Assembly (NCBI GenBank): GCA_028274465.1
Contig: CM051455.1
Location: 136,000,096 to 136,064,095, forward strand
Length of the DNA: 64,000 nt
Source of the DNA: Plantago ovata
Lineage: Eukaryota; Streptophyta; Magnoliopsida; Lamiales; Plantaginaceae
Reading direction: 5' to 3'
Below are positions 12,242-23,600 of the stretch, one piece after another. The stretch's first letter is position 1. Each line of letters begins with the position of its first letter. Made by a program: the position numbers and the translations under genes. Under the pieces are notes generated by a model. The model was not told the DNA's origin. It searched no databases and saw only the letters and a program-made list of their open reading frames with translations.

Positions 12242-12758
12242 GGTAATAAGGAGAAGAAGCAGGGAGATGATGTAGATGTTGAAGTGCTTTTGAATGGGGG
12301 GGGGGAGGAGAAACAAGTACTGCAGCAGAATTTGGTTTTATCTTATGGGGATTTGCATAATAATGGTGGCAGTAGTGGTGTAAATACTAGTGGTATTGCA
12401 GTGTCTGTTGAGGATGTGGTTGGTGAGATGGAAATTTTAAAACAGAATGTTTGTGATGAGTCTATTCCAATTACTACAGTTGGTACATTAGAGGTTAGAA
12501 GTGTTGTATCTAGTAGGGGAACTGAGGGACATGTGAATGACATTTATAAGTAGACTGGCAGTACTGGGACTGAGGTAGAAGTAAGGTATTCTGAAAGACT
12601 GCAGAATAAGAAGGGAAGAAATACTGGATTGAATGATTTAGAGTGGCAAACTGTGAAAAAACGGCAAAATAATTGTAATGGAAAAGCTAAAGGAGTTATA
12701 GTAGGATCAAAGGAACAGGCTCGGGGAGGGAAAAAATCAAAGAAAGGGATTTATCCTA

Positions 12759-15700
12759 GTGGATAGTTCCCTTAATATTGGAGTTTGGAACTTAAGAGGA
12801 TTGAATGATCCTCTTAAGCAAAGTGCTATGGTAGATTTTGTAAATAGTAATAATTGTAGCATAGGAGTTATTTTGGAGACTAGATTGAAAAAAGAAAGTG
12901 TGGATAGGGTAGTGAATAAAATGAGTATTGATTGGCGGTGTGAAAATAATTTCCATCTGAGTAAGAATTGTCGGATTTGTGTGGTCTGGAAAGAGGATAG
13001 GGTGGATTTGGAGGTAGATATGATGACTGGTCAGTTGATTAATTGCGAGGTGAGTTCAAAAGATTTAAAATGGAGTTGCGAAATGAGTTTTGTGTATGAT
13101 TTAAATACTGTAGAAGAGAGAAAGGTTCTTTGGAAAGGGATAGAGCAGATTTCTAGAAGCATGAATAAACCTTGGATGGTTGCAAGGGATATGAATGTAG
13201 TGTTGAATAGTACGGAGAAGTGGCATGACTCTGGTAGTCCTTTGACGATTGGTACGGAGCTTGAACAGGTTCTACTTGCTGCTGATTTGGAGGATCACAG
13301 ATTCATTGGCCCAATTTATACTTGGAATAATTCCCATACATTTTGTAAGTTGGATAGGGTCTTGGTAAATAGGCATTGATATAACTGGAATAAGGATTCA
13401 GTTGTAATGTTTCTTCCTCCTGGGATTTCGGATCATTCTGCCAATCTTACAAAAGTTTTAAAGGAGGATGTTAAAAGAAGTATCCCTTTCCGATTTAAGA
13501 ATGTTTGGGCTACTGATTTGGATTTTATGAAGATAGTAGAGAATTGATGGAATGTTCCAATTCATGGTTGTTGTATGTATCAGTTAGTTTCGAAACTGAA
13601 GATTTTGAAAGGTGAATTGAGGAAGTTGAATAATATGAAATTCCAAAATATGAGGAATCAGGTGCAAGTGTCTTATAAGAAGCTTTTAGAATTTCAAGAG
13701 GAAATGTTGAAACATCTTGAGGGCCCTGATATTGTGCAAAAAGTGGCAGATCAGAAAGAAAATCATCTGAATGTTCAGTTATGTTATAATAAAGAATTGC
13801 ACCAGAAAGCAAAGCTGGACTGGATTGAGGAAGGGGACCAATGTAGTAGAATTTTCTTTAACTCGGTGAAGGCCCAAAGAAAGAAGAATAACATCTATTT
13901 GTTATTGGATGTCGATGGAAACCAGCTTAGTAATCGAAATGCCATTGTGGATCATATCTTAGAGTTCTATAAAGATTTATTTGGTACTAAAAAGGATGTG
14001 GAAGTGATTGATGATTCTGTTTTTGAGATGGGACCTTGTGTTACAGCGGATATGAATGAAAGTTGTGTCAACCGGTTGAAGATGATGAGGTTAAGTCTGC
14101 AATCTTCTCAATGAATGATCAAAAGAGTTCTGGGCCTGATGGGTATAATGCGTGTTTTTTCAAAAAAGTTGGAATATTGTGGGCAGATTGGTGTGTGATG
14201 TTGTTAACGAGTTTCAAAGAACTGGTCAAAGCTTGAGGCAAATAAACACCACTTCAGTAAGTTTGATTCCAAATATACAAAATGCTTCCTTTATTTCTGA
14301 TTTTAGACTTATAGCATGTTGTAACTTGATTTAAAAAATTGTGACCAAGGTGCTTGCTAATAGAATTAAAGATCTTCTGCCTTCTCTCATTGATTCTTGT
14401 CAAAATGCTTTTGTTTTAGGTAGGGATTTATTTCAAAATATTTTCTTAGCTCAAGAATTAATAAGAGGGTACAATAGGTCTCATATTTCTCCTAGAGGTA
14501 TGTTGAATATTGATTTAAGTAAAGCTTATGATACTATTAATTGGTACTTTTTGAAGGCGGTTTTACTTGGTTTAGGCTTTGGCTCTTGGTTTGTGCACCT
14601 GATTATTACTTGTATCTCTACCTCTAAGTTCTCTTTTTCTATTAATGGCATTTTAGAAGGTAATCTTGAAGGTCAGCAAGGCTTGAGACAAGGGGACCCC
14701 ATGTCTCCGTATCTTTTTGTTATTTGTATTGAATATTTGTCCAGGTTGATAAAGAAGGAGATTGCAAACAATAGTGGTTTCAGGTATCATCCTAAATGCT
14801 CTCGGATTGGACTTACCCATTTGTGTTTTGCAGATGATCTTCTTTTATTCTGTAGAGGAGACAAAGTTTCAATGCAAGTGCTTCAAAGTGTGTTGAGTAG
14901 ATTCTCTAGAATGTTAGGTTTGCAGATCAATAGAAGTAAGAGCGCAATTTTTTTAGCCGGGGTCAAAAGTGCTGATCAGGTTGACATAAAAGTTGTTTGG
15001 GGCTTCAGAGATGGTACTTTTCCAGTCAGATATTTGGGGGTGCCTTGAGTCCTAGATGCTGCGAAATACTGATTATGATCCTCTTATTAAGAAACTGATA
15101 GGCAGAGTTCAGAGCTGGTCTGCAAGGAACATCAATTATGCCGGAAGACTTCAGTTGTTAAATTTGTGTTACGAAGTATAAAGGGATTCTGGTGTAGGAT
15201 TTTTCCATCCCTAAAGGTGTTGTTCAGCAGCTAGAGAGAATCTGCAGAAACTTCTTGTGGTGTGGTAAGGAGGAAGGAAAGAAGAACTTAGTTGCTTGGG
15301 GAAGAGTTTGTCAAGATTATGATAGAGGTGGGTTGCAAATAAAGGAAATTTTGAGTTGGAATAAGGCACTTCTTAGTTCCATAGTTGTTAAATTAGGTGA
15401 TCCAAATATGGAGAAAACTGTCTGGTCAAAGTGGGTTCTGGCTTATGAATTGAATAGAGAGGATATTTGGAATGTGACTGCTAAATCTACTGATTCTCCA
15501 TGGTGGAGGAGGATTTTGAGCATTAGAGATGACCTAAAGCATAATTTTCCTGACTGTGATGTGGTTGTGTTATTGCAAGCAGGTTATACTGGTTTGGTGA
15601 ATACTGTCTATGATATCTATCATGTTCAGATGCCACAGGTAAGGTGGTCAAGGCAAGTATGGAATTTAATTTCTCAGCCTAGAGTTGTTTTTTTTACATT

Positions 15701-16152
15701 GGCTTATTGTTCAAGATAGAGTAGCTACGAAGTCTCGATTGTTTAGATTTCACTTGATTGATAATAATACTTATGAGATGTGTGGGAATTGTAGTGAAAC
15801 TGTGAATCATCTCATGTGTGAGTGTGTTGCTACTGCTCCTGTTTTTAAGAAATTATTATATACTGCTGGTTTACAGGGTCATAACTTGAGCTTGGATGAT
15901 TGGATTGGATTGTTCAGTACTTCTAACAATCAAAATTCAATTACTTTTAAAGTTAAAGCGGCCTGTTTTGGTGCGGTTTTAGCAGGAATTTGGAGATGGA
16001 GAAATAGGAATTTTTTTGAAAAAATATTAACTCCAGTTCTAGTTATTTGCAAAGAGATTGCAAAGGACTTCAGGATAAGGCTACAAAGTAAGTTTAGAGG
16101 TAAAATTAATAGATTTGTTAATTGTGTGTTGGATAAACTAAGTAGATGTTGA
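12759..16152 (+). pseudogene. LINE ORF2 remnant (endonuclease, RT, zf-RVT)
   Basis: Broken polyprotein. 12759-13379 matches the exo/endonuclease/phosphatase domain (WNLRGLN near the start, catalytic-type TWNN near the end) and stops at 13377-13379. The frame continues past further stops to 14114. The block 14341-15048 carries the reverse transcriptase: LNIDLSKAYD near residues 55-64, QGDP at 117-120 and FADD at 163-166 (about 14827-14838). 15255-15719 and 15685-16152 carry the C-terminal part, with a Cys/His-rich zinc-binding region (CGNCSE...HLMCEC). At least five breaks mean no activity is expected. Confidence 0.85.
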
Positions 16153-16756
16153 TTGAATTGGTTTGATATATACTTGAGCTTAGTTGCAGAGAAGGCTGGG
16201 ATTTTTTTTTTTTTTTTTGTTTTTGTATAGCTGGTGGCTACATGTTCTCTACGGTGGTGGAATTTTGAAGTCATTTGATATACTCTTGAATTTTGCCAAT
16301 TGTTGGACTTTAATGTGAACATGTTGTGCTCTTTTCCTCTTTTCCTTCCTCCCTCCTGGAAAAGTCATGGGATCATCCCTAGCACAGTTATAAACCGGCA
16401 TGGATTGGCCTATCAGTGATCTGGTGAAGTACAGTCACATGCGTTTGTCTTGGAGCTGGAATTTAGAAGAGGATACTGATTGTTCCTGTCTCAAGAATAT
16501 TAAAGATGATTGTTTGTTGAATTTCTTGATTTTGTATGAGGAAGTTGTCAATACATGTGAGGCTTTATACGGGTAATAGTATTTTACTAGAGCCTTGTAT
16601 ATTCCCATGGTTTGTGCTTAGGCATTGATCCTAGCTAGTTAGTCCACGTTAGATTTTCTTTATGATTGTAAAGTCTTGATCTCTCTTGGGGAATGCCCCT
16701 TGTATCTTGTACATACTTTTCCGGGTTCTATATACTTTCAACGTTGTGCAAAAGAA

Positions 16757-16975
16757 AAATCTGAACTGAACTGAACTTAATTAATCTGAACTGGACTTAT
16801 TTGAAGTATAAATTTTAACTAAACAAACCTGAAATGAACCGAATTTAACTAAACTGGACTTAATTATTTTGAACTGAAATGAACTTAATAAATCTGAACT
16901 GAACTGAACGAAACTTAATAAATTTGAACTGAACTATACTTGACTTATTTTAACTGAAATTAAGGTGAAATGAAT
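16757..16975 (+). repeat. Right part of TGAACT-rich repeat
   Basis: Iterated CTGAACTGAACTTAATTAAT units of roughly 15-20 bases, continuing the repeat interrupted at 11828. Followed at about 16982-17021 by a perfect two-copy tandem duplication of TTAATCTTCCATCTTCTTTG. Confidence 0.65.
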
Positions 16976-17021
16976 AGAAATTAATCTTCCATCTTCTTTG
17001 TTAATCTTCCATCTTCTTTTG

Positions 17022-17611
17022 TATTATAAATGTGATACTATTATCTAAATTGTGTGCTTAACTTTATTTTATTCATCAAATTTCCTTATGATATTGTACT
17101 TTTGATTTGGGCTGATTATTGATTGCTACTAGAACCTTGGGCCGATATAAGCTGAGGCCCATTATCTCACGATCTCACTTAACTCCTCACTTCCAAACGC
17201 GAACTACGTGCGATTTAAGTCATGAATTTATGTTCTCATTCCTACTGATCCGCTAATCGCCGTCAGAACGTATTCGCTCGCCCAAGCCGTACTTTTTGGT
17301 AAGGAAAAGACATAACTACCCTTGTGCTCTATCTATCCAAAATCTCATTTGGGGATGTACTAGTAATAGTAAATATCCCAGCAGCATCTTCTTCTTCCCA
17401 TCTCCGATCAATTGCTGCCTCCTGTCTCCGGATTTTCAACCGGGAAAGTTCATCCGCCACTTGATTCTGTCCATGTTCGAATAAGCTTTCTGCAGATTTC
17501 CACAAGCGGTCGCAGCTCTGAATCCGGCTCGATCTCCGGTCAATTTTACTTTACTGTCACTTGTTCTATGACTGCGATTGACGCCGGCGGTAGAACAGAC
17601 GACGGCGAACA
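17022..17611. other. VPS33 upstream region and 5' UTR
   Basis: No separate gene. Contains the presumed promoter and 5' UTR of VPS33, with CT-rich leader sequence around 17390-17420. Confidence 0.5.
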
Positions 17612-20600
17612 ATGTCACAGATTCCCAATTTAGATAACTCTCCTATTAATCTCACTGCAATACGGTAACAATCAAATTCTCTTCTCCGATTCATTCATAT
17701 TTTGCAGCACGGAATTTGATCGATTATTTTTATATGAATGAATTTGATCGATTATTTTTATATGAATGTTTTTTTCTCCTGGCTGTATAATGGATAATTC
17801 AGTAACCGTGCGCAATCAGAGCTTGAGAAGATCCTGAAAGACGTGAGTTCTCTAGTATTAGCTAATCATGTCATTGAAATTTGTACTGTGGTGGCCTTTT
17901 TCAATTGCTGAATTGCTGTTATGTTTGACATTGTACAGATTCGAGGTGAGAAGTGTCTCGTTATCGATCCGAAGCTTAGTGGTTCGCTTTCGCTTGTCAT
18001 ACAGAGCTCAGAGCTCAAGGTATATATGTTATGTGTTCGTAGTAAATTGATTAATACTGTGTTTGGTGGTAGATACTTTTCAAAGTGGTATATTTGTAGT
18101 TTTCAGTTAGTTGCTTGATTCGTTGGAGAGAAACTGAAGTCCTTGTGTGGCTTTATGATTGATGTATAGTCGTATTTAATGTGTTTCTGTTGGTGTGTTG
18201 ATTAAGATTGTGAACTCGCGAAGGCTCTTTGTAGTGGTAGATTATTTCTGTAACATGTTGAGCTACAAATTTATATATAAATTCTTAGTTGCTTCCATGT
18301 AGGTATATGTAATTTTACTTAGTTGCCTAAAATTAAGAAGTCACTCGTTCGAGGAAAAGTGAAGCTCATATGTGGCTTTATATGGCTTATATTTGTAAGT
18401 AATGTGTTTCCTTTGGTGCATTGATCAACACTGCAAACTAATGAAGCTTCTATGTCGTGGACTAATGGTAGATCATTCTGTAACATGTTAAGCTACTACT
18501 TCATGATGAAATTCTTAGTTGTTTCGATATGGTATATGTTGTTTCACTTACTTGCTTAGAATAAAGTGATTTGTTTCGTTGGAGGAAGACTAAGCTCTAT
18601 ACTGTAACTTGTGAAGGCTCTATGTCGTATTTGATCATTTAAAAAAAAAAAATGTTAGCTGCTAATTTACGAAGAAATCCTTATTTGAGTTAGGATTTAA
18701 TTTTAGTTTTATTTACATGCTCAAAATTTAACAAGTGACTGGAGCAAAACTGAAGCTATTGTGTGTGGCTTTACGTTGCTGTAATTGTACGTAATGTGTT
18801 TTTCGGTGCATTAATTAAGACTATAAACTCGTAGTGGCTCTATGTCGTGGTAGATTGTATCTTAACATGTTGGTCACCTATATACGGACACATCCTCAAT
18901 TATGTTCCAATATTGATTAGGGTATATAGTATTACTTGGTTGCTTATAATAAGAAGTGATTTGCTGGAGCAAAACTGAAGCCTAGTTTTATCATTATGAT
19001 TATTAGCTCTCTGCTCATGCAAATTAAGAACTTGCTGTAATTATTTTGGCCAGAAACATGGGGCTGAGTTGCGGCATCTCACAGCTGAGCCAGTTGTCAC
19101 TGATCGTACTAAAGTGGTTTACCTTGTTCGAGCTCAAATCGATTTGATGAAATTCATTTGTTCGCACATACTTAGTGACACATCAAAAGGGCTTCACAGG
19201 GAATATTACCTGTACTTTGTTCCGCGCCGCTTGGTTGTGTGTGAGAAGGTAATGAGTGTGGTCTTCAACATAATGTGGATCTTAAATATCCTTTGTTTGC
19301 CGATGATGACATTCTAAGTGTATCTATGTTTGATTGTCTGCAGATTCTTGAGGAGGAGAAAGTACATGAGTTGCTGACCATAGGGGAGTTTCCTTTATAT
19401 ATGATTCCACTTGATGACGATCTATTATCATTTGAACTTGACCTTGCCCAAAAGTATGCTGGTTTTCTTATATTCATTGGAGTTAATTGAGGATTTTTAT
19501 TGTAGTATGCTCATCTTCTATATCATATTATGAATTAGTTGTCTAATAATGGTCGGATGTCTGGCAGGAATTTTTGGTTGATGGAGATGCGACGTCTCTT
19601 TGGCATATCGCAAAATCCATCCACAATCTGGAGGTATTACCTCTAGTTTATGATCAATATTACTATCTTAGCTCCACATATTTTTACTTTCCTCCTTTAT
19701 TTTGGGTCACGTTTCCTGACTACTTTATGTATGTTACCGTGCAGTATGCTCATGGAGTAATCCCAAATATAAGGGCGAAAGGAAAGGCATCTACACGTGT
19801 TGCTGATATATTGAATCGCATGCAAACCGAAGAACCTGTTAATGCTACAGAAGTAATTTTTCCTTCGCTTAAATCAATACTTTGTTATGTCACATTTCAT
19901 TTAGTGTATATGATATGATAGGCTGAAGTCATGACTGTTGTTTACCTGAAAATCAGATGGGCATACCAGAAATAAATACGCTTATCCTCCTTGACAGAGA
20001 GGCAAGTTTACCTTCCTTTTTTGTTTTTTTTTTCTCGGTCACTGCATCATACTGCCTTTTTCATGTTTTGAGGTTTGTATACATAAGTTTTCATTTACTT
20101 CTGCTGCTGGGTGAATCAATATTCTGACAATATTATAGCAGAAAGTTTGTCATTAAGGTTAACATAGTGTCATGCCCTGAGAATGTATCCCTCTCAATGA
20201 GGATGTTTCATTTGAGTTGCATTCAAGACGAAGATGTGTAGTTTGTACATATGCTTTAGGCTTGGTTGCATACCTTTACTACACAGGGAAGTTGGCAATT
20301 AATCTGTGATCTACCCCCTCCCTACCCTTAGTTTCAATGGAATTTTAGTTTCTTCTGGTCCTAGCCACCTGTGTATCCTACAGAATAGTTCAAAGTACTG
20401 TTACAAGAGTTGTGCATTTTTTTTAATCTTCTTTTTGGGTCTTGTCTTATAAATGCTACAGTGAGTACTTTTCAGATTAAATCAGAAACTGATATGCTAA
20501 ATTACAGTTTTCTATTTTCAATCTAATCTAGCATGTAAATGAGGTAAAAAGTTATTCAGATTGGTTCGAATGGAAATGTGGGTTGATACATGAAATCCTA

Positions 20601-23600
20601 CAACTTACCTTGTCAATGTTTACATTAGAAAAGTCAATGTTTATATTAGAAAAGCACATGTAATTGGCCTTCAATGATGAAAGAAAGCTACAGTCTGTCT
20701 GTCATGTTTTCAGACAACACATTCTTCCTGTGGTTCAGTCTGTTGTCTGAAAACTTTTGATTGTAGGGGCAAATAGACTAGTTAAACACTAGTAGGGAGG
20801 AGGCCAGGAGAGTACAATGAAGCCCACATTGTGGCTGTATTTGTCAGCTTTGGGCTGGTTGCGTATTAATTGTACAAATGGTGTTAAAACTTAATATAGT
20901 TCAATTACGAAATACTTTTTAGTCACAGATAGATAAAGTAGTCTGCAATCTACACATTGTGATTATGATACGATTTACAAAGCAAGGCCTTTATTTGGAA
21001 CTCCCCCTACTTTATTAATATTCTTTTGCTAGGATTTAATTGTGCAATGCAATATCTTGTTATTCTTGATGCATTCTGTATGTTGTCTTTGTTGTTTCTT
21101 ATATTTTCAAATTATGATACGTCGCTGGATTGTCTTTGAGAGAAGGTTTTGCCTATGAAGTAAATAGTTTGGGTGGGAAGAGACCTGAGGATGAAGGCTA
21201 TTATGGTCTGAGTATGAACTATGAAATTTAACTAGCTCATGTGTTCTGTCTGTCCCTCCCAGTGAAATTCATCATTTTAAGAACATCTATATTTTATTTG
21301 TTGCAAACTTACAATAATTTTCCCGATCTATGTTCTTTGGGAGTTGATCACTTTTACCTACTTGATGCTATAATATCTTACATATTAGTCTTTGGGTTCT
21401 GAGTTTGCCATTCTCTGCTCACAGGTGGATATGATTACTCCAATGTGTTCTCAGTTGACATATGAGGGATTGATAGATGAGGTAAACTTATAAATGCAAA
21501 CCTACTCTTATAAGAAATCATTCCCTGCTAGACTGCTGGCTTCTCAATTGTGCCAATCTATAATATATAATGGTGATTCTGAGAGCTGTACATTTCCAAT
21601 TTCAAATGAAATGGATATTTGATGGAAATTTGGAAGAGTATTTTGAACGATACTACTATTTTAGGATTTCTGATATACTAGTTTCCTTAGAGTTCGTGGT
21701 ATTTGGCGATTTATTTTTTTAGTAGAATTCTTGTTTGATTATAGATTTATATTTAGGCTTTCTTCTTAACCTATAATATTGGCTTATAGCTTGGGTTATG
21801 GAGATGTTTTGATTATTATTGATTTAATATTGAGAATTGAGAATTTTCTACTCAGTTGATTTGATTACCCTTCCAATACGTAGCTGTTCAAGGTCAACTG
21901 TCAATATTCCTGAATTATAAGATTGAATCTTTTTGTGGACATGTTTTTTTTGTAACCTTCTTAGTTTTAACTGAACTTTCCATGTTGTTTTTCTATTTTT
22001 CCAGTCTTGGATTTGTTCTTGAGCTAGCTTTAATATTTTTGCTGCAGGTTCTTAGTATCAATAATGGTGCTGTGGAGCTAGATGCATCTATTATGGGAGC
22101 ACAGAAAGATGGTGGAAAGAAAGTAAAGGTCCCTCTTAATTCTAGGTAAACATGTACTTCATCTGGTCCTAATTCCCATGTTACTACTGTAGGACAGACT
22201 TTCTTCCTTTCAGACATGATGCAGCAACTCATCATAATTCTTTCCATCCTTGATGCAGTGACAAATTGTTCAAGGAGATTCGGGATATGAATTTTGAAGT
22301 AGTTGTCCAGGTTTGATCCACAACATTCAGTAGTTTGTAGTGTTGCATTATCTTTCACTTTCTTGTCATTTATGTCTCATATAATATATTATTAGATCTG
22401 TTTCTTTAATTTCTATTTGCAGCATGTTTCAGGTTCTTCGCCAAAAAGCTACATCCATGAAACAAGACTACACAGAGATTTCAACTACTGTAAGTCGTCA
22501 TAATACATTGCTGAGCTTGCAAGTTGTCTATGATCTTCATTTGTCACACGCTAGCCGCTTAGCAAATATAATTGTGCTGTCCATATATCAAATGAGATCT
22601 ACTACTGTAAACGAATTTTAATTGTTTATCCATATATGCAGAGTCAAACTGTCTCTGAACTGAAGGATTTTGTGAAGAAGCTCAACTCTTTGCCAGAAAT
22701 GACTGTAAGTTGACATCCAACTTTTGTTCCAGTTGAACATTGTTACAAGTGTTGTGACTGAACAGCCGTCCTTGTCAATTCAGAGGCACATTAATCTTGC
22801 TCAGCATTTGTCAACATTTACCGCAAAATCATCATTCATGGGGCAACTTGATATGGAGCAAACATTGCTCGAGGCTCAGAGCTATGATATGTATGATACA
22901 ATCTTGATTCTTATTTATTTACTCCCTCCGTTCCTTACCTTCCTTTTTGTTTTCATAAGTATATGGAGTACTAGCTATTTGCACACTTGTTAAGGTGACC
23001 TCTTCTACTAGCGTACTCAATAATTATTGTGGTCGAGTTAAAAAGTAAAAAGCATGTAAATTTTAAAGGGACTTCAAACATTTTAAAATTTCATTGATTA
23101 CAGAAAGGAGGGAGTAATACCCCCCCCCCCCCCCCCCCCCCACACACACACAACCAACCTGCCCATGGATTATTGCTTTAGTACTATAGAATAAGGTTTA
23201 ACAAAAGTTTGGATACCTGATTTAAATACTTCTATAAAGATGGTTTTGGTTCAATACTAAGGATACATTTTTCATTTATCTTTATGGGTGGGGTTCAGCA
23301 ATCAATTTCAACTTTTATGCATATATCTATCCTGGTTCATGTAGTATTCCAATTTCATGCTGTATCAATGTCAAATAGAAATTCTGTTTAGAGAAGCCTC
23401 ACATGGCAAATTACTATATCAAGAGCCCATTATATGCAATTATGCATTCATCTTTAGTTAATGATGAAGATGCACCTAGATGTTCATGCCGTATCAATAC
23501 TCTAAACAACCAGCAAAAATGCAAAATTTTCACCACATTCCTTGGTATATGTTGTCATTCCATGGCAATATCTAGGCCCTTGAGTTACACATTATCATAC

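Larger units (their letters stand above)
11829..16756 (+). mobile_element. Degenerate non-LTR retrotransposon (plant LINE)
   Basis: About 4.9-kb LINE of the plant L1 type, plus strand, inactive. In order: ORF1 remnant with a CCHC zinc knuckle, ORF2 with an AP-endonuclease-like domain, reverse transcriptase with FADD active site, and the C-terminal zinc-binding (zf-RVT) region. It is broken by several stops and frameshifts. The left flank (about 11812-11828) and right flank (about 16757-16773) share the 17-base string AAATCTGAACTGAACTG, which fits a target-site duplication. Because the host repeat is itself made of this motif, the duplication could be coincidental. The end AAAAGAAAA before 16757 may be the degraded poly-A tail. 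Confidence 0.85.
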
